58,619 bases of DNA from Clostridium arbusti SL206 (lineage in GTDB: Bacteria; Bacillota; Clostridia; Clostridiales; Clostridiaceae): NCBI RefSeq assembly GCF_000246895.1, contig NZ_BAEV01000008.1, positions 1-58,619 on the forward strand, written 5' to 3'. Below the pieces are notes generated by a model, which searched no databases, had not been told where the DNA came from, and saw only the letters and a program-made list of their open reading frames with translations. Shown one piece after another: positions 18,445 through 26,893 of this stretch. The position numbers were made by a program, and so were the translations under genes. How positions within the stretch are numbered: position 1 is the stretch's first letter; every line of letters starts with the position of its first letter.

Positions 18445-19020
18445 ATGAAAATAATTTGTATTGGAGATAGTTTAACCTATGGATATGGAGTTAAAAGAAA
18501 TGATAGGTGGACATCTATACTTGATAAGAAGCTTAATTGTGATATTATAAATAGGGGAATATGCGGAGATACTACTGCAGGGGTTTTAAGCAGGATTTAT
18601 AAAGATGTATTTTTAAGTAAACCAGATAAAATTATTATTATGTGTGGAACAAATGACTTTATATGGGGTGTTCATATAGAACAGGTTATCTCAAATATAG
18701 CTACTATTTTATTTCATATGATGCATTACAATATAAAGCCTATTATACTAATACCTGTACCACTTCACAGTACATTGGCAGAAAAAAAGTGGAAACCAGT
18801 TTCAAAATATGGTGCTGAATATATTAATGATAGGTTGAAGAATTTAGGGGATTGGATAAAAGAATTTGCTATAGAGTATAATATAAAGGTTTTAAATTTT
18901 AATTCTATATTTTATAAGAAAAATGGAGAAGTTGATCCTATATATTATATTGATGGATTACACTTAAACAAACTTGGTCATGAAAAAATAGCAGAAGAGG
19001 TAGCTAAAATAGTAATATAA
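18445..19020 (+). CDS. SGNH/GDSL esterase (second copy)
   Basis: A 191-residue SGNH hydrolase, paralogue of the gene at 8388-8966. Both begin MKI-[VI]-CIGDSLTYGYGV and share GDTTAG and GTND. The nucleophile is Ser9 and the catalytic pair is Asp170 and His173 in IDGLHLN. TTGGAGG places the start at ATG 18445. The two copies lie in inverted orientation around the lip/aco region. Substrate unknown. Confidence 0.87.
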   Translation: MKIICIGDSLTYGYGVKRNDRWTSILDKKLNCDIINRGICGDTTAGVLSRIYKDVFLSKPDKIIIMCGTNDFIWGVHIEQVISNIATILFHMMHYNIKPIILIPVPLHSTLAEKKWKPVSKYGAEYINDRLKNLGDWIKEFAIEYNIKVLNFNSIFYKKNGEVDPIYYIDGLHLNKLGHEKIAEEVAKIVI

Positions 19021-19239
19021 TTATTACCATTTTAGCTTTAATTTATAGCAAACTATTATTAATTTACATACTAAATATTATGTAAATTAATAATATGACA
19101 ACTAATCTTAATATTGATTCAATCATAAAATTTATTCACCAATATACTATTTTTTCAAATAAACCATTGATAATTAAAGATTTTTGTGATATATTTAATT
19201 TTACTGTTTAAATTTAAATAGGAAAGGATAGAATATTTA

Positions 19240-19650
19240 ATGAATAAAATATGTATTTTTAATACAACGATTCAATGTACTGATTGCGGTGATTGTAATA
19301 TATGCGATTTAGATAAAAATAAAATCTGTAATAATTGTGGTAAATGCCTTGACTTAGATCATGATAAAAAGTCAATTTTAATAGATGAAATTATTGAGGA
19401 TCCAGAAGAAATAAAAAAAGTAGAAGAAAATGGCTACAATTATAATGATGAAGATAATAATGGAGAAATCCTAAATGACTATGATGAAGACTATATAAGA
19501 AATGAAAAAGACGATATACCGCTTGATATAGAATTAATCGATGATATTGATGGATTAAAAGAAGTGCTAGAATTAGATAATGAAGAAGAAAGAAATAAAG
19601 TTATTGAAGAAAAGTATCCAGGATTTTTTGTTATTAAAAAGCAAAAATAG
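19240..19650 (+). CDS. Acidic protein with N-terminal Cys cluster
   Basis: A 136-residue protein I cannot assign to a function. The first 40 residues hold a cysteine-rich, metal-binding-like segment (CTDCGDCNICDLDKN, then CNNCGKC). The rest is extremely acidic and probably disordered (many Asp/Glu/Asn) up to a short C-terminal helix and the basic end KKQK. AGGAAAGG lies upstream of the ATG. It stands alone, with a terminator behind it. The cysteines could bind zinc or an iron-sulfur cluster. Confidence 0.75.
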   Translation: MNKICIFNTTIQCTDCGDCNICDLDKNKICNNCGKCLDLDHDKKSILIDEIIEDPEEIKKVEENGYNYNDEDNNGEILNDYDEDYIRNEKDDIPLDIELIDDIDGLKEVLELDNEEERNKVIEEKYPGFFVIKKQK

Positions 19651-19680
19651 TAATAAGAAAATATTTACAAAATAATTTTA

Positions 19681-19729
19681 TAAGAAACTATGTATAAAAG
19701 TTTTTGATTTTTTATATATAGTTTCTTAT
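19681..19729 (+). terminator. Terminator after the acidic Cys protein
   Basis: AAGAAACTATGTATAAAA pairs with TTTTATATATAGTTTCTT, followed by T-rich sequence. Confidence 0.75.
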
Positions 19730-19853
19730 TTTTATTTAATTATGAGGGGCATATTATAAAATATTGATGGAAATAATCGCATAATTCCAGAATATTAATA
19801 TTCCTATATTCTCATTTGCTTATATTTTAATAAGTAAATGAGAATATAATTTA

Positions 19854-20849
19854 TCAATCATCTAAATCGTTAAGAGGGTTAGATTTTACAGCTTCCCTTA
19901 ATTTTTCATTATCTACATGAGTATATATTTGTGTAGTAGAAACACTTTCGTGTCCTAAAATTTGCTGAAGACTTCTTATATCCACATCTCCGTACTTATA
20001 CATTAATGTAGCAGCAGTATGCCTTAACTTATGAGGAGTGTACTTATCGGAATCCAAATTAGCTTTTTTTATATATTTTTTCACTGTAATTTCTACAGTT
20101 CTTTTACTTATTCTTTTATTATTTCTACTTAAAAAAAGGGCGTCTTTATCTTCTCTTGATACTTTTTCCAATTGTTCATTGCGTATAGACATATAATTTT
20201 CAATAGCTTTAATACATATGTTATTCAAGTATACAGTTCTTTCTTTATTGCCTTTTCCAATTATAGATAGAGTATCATTTTTAATTTTTGATATGTTTAT
20301 GCCTACAAGTTCTGAGAGTCTCATTCCACAATTCAAAAATAATATTAATATACAATAATCTCTTTTCTCATATTTTTCACCTTTAACTGCATATAAAAGT
20401 TCTTTGCTTTGCTCCAAGCTTAAATATATAGGATTTCTACTATGAATCTTAGGAGATTCCAATTCCAAAGTAGGATTTTCCTTTAATATTTTTGCTTTTG
20501 AAGATAGATATTTAAAAAATGATTTTAATGTAGCAACTTTTCTTGCACGAGCATAATTACTATTATTTCTAAAATTCTCTGTAAAAGATATAAAGGCATA
20601 TAAATCTGAAAGTGATATATTTTTAATGAATTCATCATCTATATCTCCAATAAATATTTCATTAAAATCTGCATTCTTGTTTACTTGACCTTTATATAAT
20701 TTTAAAAAACGGAAGAACAGAGTTAGATCAATTTTATAGTTATAAATTGTATTTTCTGATTTTCCTCGAATAGTTCCTAAATAATTTAAAAAGTCATTTA
20801 CTTGCCTTGGTACAGTGTTATCAAATAGATTTTTTATATTATATTGCAT
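19854..20849 (-). CDS. XerC/XerD-like tyrosine recombinase
   Basis: A 331-residue tyrosine recombinase with an N-terminal SAM-like core-binding domain (about 10-115) and a complete catalytic domain. The active site is Arg177, Lys202, His273, Arg276, His300 and nucleophile Tyr309 in STTQIYTHV. Family members resolve chromosome dimers or drive integration. No phage or integron genes accompany it, and related stand-alone recombinases occur near lexA in other clostridia. An inverted repeat just upstream (20877-20914) may be its control site or substrate. Confidence 0.88.
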   Translation of the reverse strand: MQYNIKNLFDNTVPRQVNDFLNYLGTIRGKSENTIYNYKIDLTLFFRFLKLYKGQVNKNADFNEIFIGDIDDEFIKNISLSDLYAFISFTENFRNNSNYARARKVATLKSFFKYLSSKAKILKENPTLELESPKIHSRNPIYLSLEQSKELLYAVKGEKYEKRDYCILILFLNCGMRLSELVGINISKIKNDTLSIIGKGNKERTVYLNNICIKAIENYMSIRNEQLEKVSREDKDALFLSRNNKRISKRTVEITVKKYIKKANLDSDKYTPHKLRHTAATLMYKYGDVDIRSLQQILGHESVSTTQIYTHVDNEKLREAVKSNPLNDLDD

Positions 20850-20876
20850 GTAATCCTCCTTAAAATTAACCCAACT

Positions 20877-20914
20877 GCGTCAAATTCTTATTTTACGCAT
20901 AAATAATTCGACGC
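20877..20914. repeat. Imperfect inverted repeat upstream of the recombinase
   Basis: GCGTCAAATT faces AATTCGACGC (one mismatch) across an AT-rich 18-base centre holding TTACGCATAA. It lies about 30 bp upstream of the recombinase start and is GC-richer than its surroundings. Confidence 0.4.
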
Positions 20915-21110
20915 GAGGGGGATAAATTCCTTCTTTTGTATAGTAATTTTTATATTAGCTTTAAATAAATTTTTATTAAAATAGTTTTTTACTAGTCATA
21001 TCTAATGTAATTTTAGAAATTCTATTTGATTAAAATTTCAACAGATTTGATTTTTAAATTGCTATATATGTTTATTAAAAAATCCTCTAATTGTCACCTA
21101 TTCCGCTCCA

Positions 21111-21137
21111 ATGATAATCAAATGATAATGGTTATCA
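21111..21137. promoter_or_regulatory. Orphan Fur box
   Basis: ATGATAATCAAATGATAATG followed by GTTATCA contains the palindrome TGATAATGGTTATCA (21123-21137) and an overlapping GATAAT repeat, the classic Fur hexamer array. No iron gene is adjacent: the neighbours are the recombinase (left) and the toxin gene end (right). It may be the remnant of a lost iron-regulated gene. The rest of 20850-21255 shows only AT-rich sequence and the hairpin at 21199-21222. Confidence 0.6.
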
Positions 21138-21198
21138 ATTATATATTTCAGGAAATCTCTTATTACTGGTAATTCAATTGGAAATCCGCTGAAAATAA

Positions 21199-21222
21199 AT
21201 AGGATGCTGGATAGCATCCTAT
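21199..21222 (-). terminator. Hairpin downstream of the toxin-antitoxin pair
   Basis: A perfect 10-bp stem, ATAGGATGCT and AGCATCCTAT with a GGAT loop. On the minus strand a U-rich stretch follows, so it may terminate the toxin transcript. Confidence 0.5.
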
Positions 21223-21255
21223 GATAAACAATCTCCTTTAAAACAAAAGCTAAAA

Positions 21256-21679
21256 TTAATTAGATATTTTTATTATACACTTTTTAGAAATCCAAATAGA
21301 TAACTTTTCTATATATTGGTCTATTTTAATATTTTTTGATTCATCTTTAGCTGCATTATATACAACCTTTTCTATTTCTTCGTTATAAAAAGTAGTTTCA
21401 TAGCCATTAATATCAAGAAAAACAACTACTGAATATAATGCCACTCTTTTATTTCCATCCTTAAAACAATGATCTTTAGCAAAAAAAACAAAGCAACATT
21501 GACGCCTTATCAAATACACTTGGATATTTATCGTATTCAAAATATCCTGATTGTTGTGCCAATATGCTTTCTATTTTTCCATCTGTAAGTTCATCTATAC
21601 CTGCTTCTCCACCATAAACCTTGAGAGCCTCTTCGTGAAATAAATATATTTGTTCTTTTGTTAATGTAATTATATCCAT
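21256..21679 (-). CDS. Doc-type toxin, frame broken at an 8-base homopolymer
   Basis: A Fic/Doc-family toxin (death-on-curing type, modifies EF-Tu in the well-studied case). The N-terminal part (about 67 residues) runs to MLLCFF, and the C-terminal part contains the Doc motif HCFKDGNKR. The two halves are in different frames. The break is at a run of eight A (plus strand 21481-21488); with seven A the protein reads LLCFFAKDHCFKDGNKR without interruption and would be 140 residues, the normal Doc length. In a 454 assembly this is more likely a sequencing error than a real mutation. It overlaps the antitoxin stop by one base (TAATG). Confidence 0.75.
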
Positions 21680-21813
21680 TACTTAGCTAATTTTTTTAAA
21701 GCACTATCATATTTTTTTGTACATTTTTTTATACTTGCAAGAACATCACTATTTTTAGCCTGTTTATAAGTTTTTGATCTATTAGAATTAGAAGTATCTT
21801 TTCTTATTTCCAT
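21679..21813 (-). CDS. Small antitoxin partner of the Doc-type toxin
   Basis: A 44-residue basic protein starting at ATG 21813 behind AAAGGAG; the frame is open 16 codons further upstream but without a ribosome site. It ends in IKKCTKKYDSALKKLAK, similar to the toxin-binding helix of short antitoxins coupled to Doc proteins. No DNA-binding domain is visible. It overlaps the toxin start by one base, the usual antitoxin-first order. Confidence 0.7.
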   Translation of the reverse strand: MEIRKDTSNSNRSKTYKQAKNSDVLASIKKCTKKYDSALKKLAK

Positions 21814-22127
21814 ATCGTTCTCTCCTTTATCACTGTGACTCTCATCGTTTATCTTACTCATATCATATCATATCATATCACGCTCCTCTAAGATTTACAA
21901 GATACTTGTTATACACAATCTCCCATTTATTATACTATAAATAGGATGTCAATGGAACTTTTAACCAATTACAATATTTTTTTCTTAAAACTATCATTGT
22001 ATACTAACTTATATCTGCTTATTACATATTAAAAATTAACTTAATTATAAAAAATGAGTGACGTTTATTAGTTTTACTATTATACATTATTTATTCATTA
22101 ATAAAAGTGTTTTCCCGGAAAATCTTC

Positions 22128-22274
22128 TCATATTATTGCATTAATATACGGTATTGTATGTTTTATGCATAATAACATACAATACATATACTTAATCTTT
22201 ATATTTCCTATAAATATATTTAATATTATCCCTAAAATTATCTCCAATATTCTCAATATTAATGTTGAACTCAT
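22128..22274 (-). CDS. Possible small membrane peptide (48 residues)
   Basis: ATG at 22274 follows a good TGGAGG site and opens a 48-residue frame beginning MSSTLILRILEIILG, with one hydrophobic segment and a Cys-containing tail. It lies 80 bp downstream of the decayed permease. A perfect 12-bp hairpin (GTATTGTATGTT / AACATACAATAC, 22151-22185) sits inside its 3' half, so the frame may instead be a transcript end. The rest of 21814-22127 shows only a short ATATC tandem repeat near 21860-21880 and AT-rich sequence. Confidence 0.35.
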   Translation of the reverse strand: MSSTLILRILEIILGIILNIFIGNIKIKYMYCMLLCIKHTIPYINAII

Positions 22275-22814
22275 TTTAAAACCTCCATTTTTTATTTTTA
22301 AAAGCTTTTTCAGCTTTACTCATCCGAAGCCAAAGAGCAAGTCAAAGATGCTAGTCTATTTATTTGTTGAATAGGCCTTAATATCACTATTAATTAATAT
22401 TATTGTTATTAAGATTCCTATAATCCCAATACAAAATATTATAAGTATAGTCTGCATCTGAGATGTTAAAGATGAATTATTAAAAATTACATTTTTAAGA
22501 GATTTTATTGCCCAACTTTCCGGCATAAATTTTGATATAGTTTGAATTGATTTTGGTGCAAATTCATCTATTGAGAAAAAGCATCCGCCAAGCATTCCAG
22601 TTAATGCCATCATCACTGCTTCAAATATAGTGAAACTTTGATGTTTTTTTATTAACAGAACGATATCATTACTATTCCAATCAGTGCAAATGAATATATT
22701 ACAAATATATACATCATTGGAAAAGTATTGTTAAATATGCTAACCTTGAAAAAATATTCTGCTGCTAAAAGTATTACTGCTATCATTACTAGCCCCATTA
22801 TAAATGCAGCTGCA

Positions 22815-22846
22815 ATTTTACTGATTAAATATTTTACTGATTAAAT
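22815..22846. repeat. 16-bp tandem duplication
   Basis: ATTTTACTGATTAAAT occurs twice in direct succession. Removing one copy restores the permease frame (YLISKIAAAFIMG). Confidence 0.9.
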
Positions 22847-23352
22847 ATTTTACATAATTTATTGGTGTTCCTATTATTCGATTAAAGGTATTGTTTTCTT
22901 TTTCTTCTATTAAAGTTCTTAACCCCTGTATTACAACAATCCATAAAAACATCACCAAAAATCCAATTAAAGTTACAGTTGTTTTATCTTCTGTGCTTTC
23001 ACCTAAATTTAAAGCTTTTACTGAAATTGTTATACTGTTATTATCATTTATTTTATTGGTAAGCCGCTTTGAAATATATATTATCATCTTTCATCACATC
23101 CCCAATTTTTTCGAATCTCCTATAATCTTTTCCATGGTATTTCCTTCAGATAAAATTGATTGGGAAAGATTTTTTCCATCAGCATTATCATAATTTTTAA
23201 TAAGTTTTACCTTTAAACCCTTACCATTTTTCAAATCATTTCCAAAGTCTTTCTCAATAACTGCTCCAACATCAATTTCATTGTTATCATCTTTATGATT
23301 TTTTATCATAGATATTAATTGTTTTGAGTAACTGCTTTTATCTTCGTCTGCC

Positions 23353-23357
23353 AAATA
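23353..23357. repeat. Target-site duplication, left copy
   Basis: AAATA directly outside the left inverted repeat, identical to AAATA at 38852-38856. Five bp is the duplication made by Tn3-family transposition. Confidence 0.88.
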
Positions 23358-23399
23358 GGGGTGGAGGGAGCATTCGTGTCATGTACTGAAAAGTAAATG
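23358..23399 (+). repeat. Transposon left inverted repeat
   Basis: Starts GGGGTGGAGGGAGCATTCG and continues to AAAGTAAATG. It matches the right repeat except at positions 6-8. The GGGGT...GCATT pattern is close to Tn4430-group ends. Confidence 0.92.
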
Positions 23400-23436
23400 T
23401 AATAATATGGTGTTTTATACTTATACAAATGCAAAT

Positions 23437-23460
23437 AAAAAAGGCAGTTATGCCTTTTTA
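23437..23460. terminator. Terminator downstream of the DedA-PAP2 gene
   Basis: AAAAAAGGCA, loop GTTA, TGCCTTTTTA: a perfect bidirectional hairpin. It shields the cargo from outside transcription. Nothing else is recognisable between the left repeat and 23619. Confidence 0.75.
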
Positions 23461-23618
23461 GTTAATGAACAATATAAGAATGTTGCGTATCAATTGCATC
23501 TTACAAATACTGTAATTAAGACAATAGTTGCAATAAACTTATACTATTTTAATTATGGATATATCTTTAATCTTTTCTGTCCCACAAAATTATCTCCTTT
23601 TTTATACTTTGAAAATTA

Positions 23619-24908
23619 TTACTGTATTTTAGATAATATGCGATAAACCTCTAATAAAACAATATTTAAAGTTAGCCATACCCCACCAAAAACGTATCCA
23701 GCATAAACATCACTTGGATATTCTATTTGATGAAATACAGGACTCAAGCCCCCAAGAAAGCAAATAATTATAGTTACTACTACAGAAGCAGTCCTTATCC
23801 AAGCTCTTTTTGTATGTCGTAATATAAGGGAACATAAGAAACCATATGTGACTATAGCCATTAAAGATTGTTTGCTTGGAAAAGTATATTTAATAGTTCC
23901 TATGAGTGATAATCCTGCTGGTCCTAAACGTCTAAAAAGGAGTCTTAATATGGCCTGTAAAACCTCTCCACCACCAATTGCTAAAAACACAGATCTAATT
24001 TCAAGAAATTTATCAATACCTTTTATCATAATCAATATAATTGCACAAATGGTCACTGGTATTAGCATCTTTAAAGATGTTATGTTATCAAATAAACCCA
24101 TCGTATATCGCCAATTCTCTGTAAAAATTGTTTTTACTAAATAGGTTACAATGGTATCAAATTGGTTAAATTCGTGAGCTAAAAAATCTTGAGTAACGCC
24201 AATTACAAGAGCAGAAAGTCCTAAAAAAGCTACAGCAACTCCTGCTATCGCAACTTTAATCTTACCAAAAGAATTGAATGTTCTTATAGCATTTCCAAGT
24301 ATTCTTATATTAAGCTCATTAATCTGTTGCTTATAATTCCTATATAAATAGATAACAATTATAATTAGAGATATTATCAAACCACCTATAATTAAATATT
24401 TAGAAATCATACGATGATATTTTTGCCAATTAGTTCCTAAAACTTTCCCTAATGAAATAAATGTTGCAGTCCATAAAATAGCTCCTATATAAGAATTTAA
24501 TGCAAACTTTTTATAGGAAATTTTCATTGTTCCTGAAAAATATCCTGTAATATGCCTAACACCAGGTATGAAATACGAAATTAATAATAGTCTGTTGCCA
24601 TATTTATTAAACCATACTGATGTCTTATCTAATTTATCTGGACCTAAATGAATATAATGACCATATCGCTTAAAAAGCTTAACACCTAACAATTTTCCTA
24701 CTAAATACGATATTGTTACACCTATAATTGCTCCAGATGATGCAATTATAATACTTAAAAACCAATTCAATTTTTGTTGATTTACAAGAAATCCACAATA
24801 GGTCATAAGGACCTCACCCGGAAGTGGAAATGCAATCAATTCTAATATTAATGCAACTAACAAAACTATATATCCGTAATGATTGAGAAGTCCTGTTATA
24901 GACTGCAA
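23619..24908 (-). CDS. DedA-PAP2 membrane fusion protein
   Basis: A 429-residue membrane protein. Residues 1-195 form a DedA (SNARE-associated/VTT) domain with FPLPGEVLMTYCGF and the ISYFIPGVRHITGYFSG block. Residues about 225-429 form a PAP2-like six-helix domain. The PAP2 catalytic motifs are degenerate: PSGH is replaced by FPSKQS, and the SR-x5-H motif reads LSPVFHQIEYPSDV without the arginine. The phosphatase half may therefore be inactive or altered. DedA proteins handle undecaprenyl phosphate or phospholipid transport, so an envelope-lipid role is inferred. It stands at the left end of the cargo next to further PAP2 genes. Confidence 0.85.
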   Translation of the reverse strand: MQSITGLLNHYGYIVLLVALILELIAFPLPGEVLMTYCGFLVNQQKLNWFLSIIIASSGAIIGVTISYLVGKLLGVKLFKRYGHYIHLGPDKLDKTSVWFNKYGNRLLLISYFIPGVRHITGYFSGTMKISYKKFALNSYIGAILWTATFISLGKVLGTNWQKYHRMISKYLIIGGLIISLIIIVIYLYRNYKQQINELNIRILGNAIRTFNSFGKIKVAIAGVAVAFLGLSALVIGVTQDFLAHEFNQFDTIVTYLVKTIFTENWRYTMGLFDNITSLKMLIPVTICAIILIMIKGIDKFLEIRSVFLAIGGGEVLQAILRLLFRRLGPAGLSLIGTIKYTFPSKQSLMAIVTYGFLCSLILRHTKRAWIRTASVVVTIIICFLGGLSPVFHQIEYPSDVYAGYVFGGVWLTLNIVLLEVYRILSKIQ

Positions 24909-24972
24909 TTTATAAATCCCTCCAATGTCTACCCTTTACAAACTCATTATAGGGTGAAGAGTGTTTATCTCA

Positions 24973-25554
24973 TTAGTTATTTAATATATTTTCACCTGTA
25001 TTCTTACCAAACTTCAATCTACTAAGTAACAACTTTTCAATTTTTGTATAAAACTCTTCAATTTTATTTTTCAATACTAAATTATATATATAGTTTGTAA
25101 TAAAAACTATAATATATGCACCAATAACATCTGAAGGATAATGATTTCCAACATACACTCTTGAAAACCCTACAGTTATTGATAGTATTGTCATTATCAT
25201 TCCAACCAAACCTAAAGCTATACTCATTGTTCCTATAGCATGGTCGCTTGGAAAAGATGCATCTTTAACATGTGGAACAAGCAAGTTAACCTTATTATGC
25301 ACAAAAGGTCTGTCTACATAATATACGACTCCAATTAAAGAACTTAATATTAAGTTAATCACTGTAATAATAAATGTGTTCACAGACACTTTTCTATACT
25401 CTTCATTTTTCTTAATAACACCTAAAATAAATACTAATGCAACAATACCCATAAATATATATTATACATATTTTGAAAAGAAAATCATCACTACATCTAA
25501 AGCTACATTTTTGTTTGCTAAATTATTTATTAATTTAAAAATCTCCATATTCAT
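24973..25554 (-). pseudogene. BcrC-like PAP2 phosphatase with an in-frame stop
   Basis: A PAP2 enzyme resembling undecaprenyl-pyrophosphatase BcrC. From ATG 25554 (AAAGGGTG upstream) the frame reads MNMEIFKLINN up to SKYV, where codon 31 is TAA (25462-25464), and then continues in the same frame through the intact catalytic motifs DRPFV, FPSDHA and FSRVYVGNHYPSDV. Without the stop the protein would have 193 residues, normal for the family. A one-base homopolymer error cannot explain an in-frame TAA. Translation might restart at the ATG at 25452, which would lose the first membrane segment. Confidence 0.75.
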
Positions 25555-25570
25555 ATTTAAAACACCCTTT

Positions 25571-26147
25571 CTATCGTATACTTTTGTATGCAACTATAAA
25601 TTTCTGTAAATATCCTTCTTGTAAGATTATAAAGACCAACTTTGAACATAGCAATCCAAATATAATTCCAGCAATAACATCAGTTGGATAATGAACATAC
25701 AAGTATAATCTTGATAAAGCTATTAAAAATGCTATACCTATAAAAATTAACCTATACTCGGTAAAGTATACTGATAAAACCTCTGCTACAGCAAAAGAAG
25801 ATATCGTATGTCCTGATGGAAATGAATAAGATCTGGGTTTCTCAATCAAAAGTTTAATTTCACTTCCATTGTTACATGGTCTTATACGTCTAACTAATTG
25901 CTTCATTATTCCTTCTCCAATGATTGTACTTATAATTAATGTCAGTAGAACTATGCCTCCAATTATTCTATGAGGCTTATCTAATAATAAAACAATAGCT
26001 ATAAGTAATCCAAATAGCCCCTAAGTTTCCCATGGTTGTCATTATACGCATTAATATATCCAAATATTTATTTTGTACATACTTCTTAATAACAAATAAG
26101 ATATAGTTATCAAATATATTTATTTCTCTCCAAACATTTAAATACAC
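25571..26147 (-). pseudogene. PAP2 phosphatase, frameshifted in its N-terminal part
   Basis: A PAP2-family membrane phosphatase very similar to its neighbour at 26165-26731. From GTG 26147 (AGAGGTGATT upstream) it reads up to MGNLGAI, then shifts frame at a short AAA run (plus strand 26012-26014) and continues through GEGIMKQLVRRIRP, FPSGHT and ALSRLYLYVHYPTDV. With one base less it would be a complete 191-residue protein, so a 454 homopolymer error is possible. The C-terminal 111 residues alone hold all catalytic motifs. If intact, it would dephosphorylate a lipid phosphate at the outer face of the membrane. Confidence 0.7.
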
Positions 26148-26164
26148 ATAATCACCTCTTTTGT

Positions 26165-26731
26165 TTACATAGAGACTATGGAATGCTGACTTACTCTACT
26201 AAACATATAAATTGTTATTCTACTGCATATTAATCCTAAAATTATACCAGCTAAAACGTCTGTAGGATAGTGAACATATAAGTACAATCTTGAAAAAGCT
26301 ATCAAAGATGCTAAACTGAAAAACTCAAGTGCATAATCTTTAAAATATTTTGCTAATACTCCTGTAACTGCAAATGAAGTAGTAGTGTGTCCTGATGGGA
26401 AGGAATACGATAAAGGTTTTGAAATCAGAAGATTAACTGCTGGAATATCTGCTGATGGTCTTATACGCTGAACTATATGTTTTAATATTCCTTCTCCTAA
26501 AATTGTACTTAATATTAACGCTCCTAAAGCCATGAAGCCTATATTTCTATATTTTTTATTACTCATTAGTAAAACAGCTACTATAATCCATATGAATCCT
26601 CCGTTACCTAAAGAGGTTATGATAACCATAGCTCTATCCATTATATATCCATGCATATTATTCTTTATATACAATAGAATAGAATTATCAAGGCTCTGTA
26701 TTAATGACATCATCTTCGTTATTACCTCCAT
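26165..26731 (-). CDS. PAP2-family membrane phosphatase
   Basis: An intact 188-residue PAP2 phosphatase with about five membrane spans. The three catalytic motifs are present: KHIVQRIRP, SFPSGHT and FSRLYLYVHYPTD. It probably acts on phosphatidate, diacylglycerol pyrophosphate or undecaprenyl pyrophosphate. It is the last of four PAP2 domains in a row in this cargo. Its start overlaps the end of a DedA remnant (stop at 26688), implying a former DedA/PAP2 operon. Confidence 0.85.
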   Translation of the reverse strand: MEVITKMMSLIQSLDNSILLYIKNNMHGYIMDRAMVIITSLGNGGFIWIIVAVLLMSNKKYRNIGFMALGALILSTILGEGILKHIVQRIRPSADIPAVNLLISKPLSYSFPSGHTTTSFAVTGVLAKYFKDYALEFFSLASLIAFSRLYLYVHYPTDVLAGIILGLICSRITIYMFSRVSQHSIVSM

Positions 26732-26893
26732 TTCCCTTTTCTTTAATAAATGTAACTATTCCTGGAATAATAGATATTATTATACAAGCAATTAATACAT
26801 AGTAAAATGCTGTTTTATAAAAGGAATGTCTCTAAAGAAGTATCCTCCCCCTAAAAATAATACACTCCACAAAAACCTCTTAATATATTAACT
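26688..26893 (-). pseudogene. C-terminal remnant of a DedA protein
   Basis: The minus strand reads FLWSVLFLGGGYFF and RDIPFIKQHF, then after a one-base shift VLIACIIISIIPGIVTFIKE and a polar tail ending VINTEP-stop. This is the end of a DedA-family protein. The N-terminal two thirds are missing. It overlaps the start of the PAP2 gene downstream by 44 bases. Confidence 0.65.

Larger units (their letters stand above)
22356..23357 (-). pseudogene. ABC-2 type permease, decayed and interrupted by the transposon
   Basis: Remains of an ABC-2/NatB-type exporter permease. The N-terminal extracytoplasmic part (LADEDKSSYSKQLISM) is at 23094-23357, middle membrane segments at 22650-23087, and the C-terminal GGCFFSIDEFAPKSI segment with a last membrane helix at 22356-22616. 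Breaks: a one-base shift near 23088-23095, a 16-bp tandem duplication at 22815-22846 and another one-base shift near 22660. The duplication is a real mutation, not a homopolymer error. Its 5' part continues across the transposon at 38852-38890: after removing the element and one AAATA copy the frame reads GSNKTNIYLADEDKSS. Confidence 0.85.

Noticed and set aside
23407-23646. 79-codon plus-strand frame at the transposon left end
   Set aside because: No ribosome site. It covers a perfect terminator hairpin and overlaps the DedA-PAP2 gene end.
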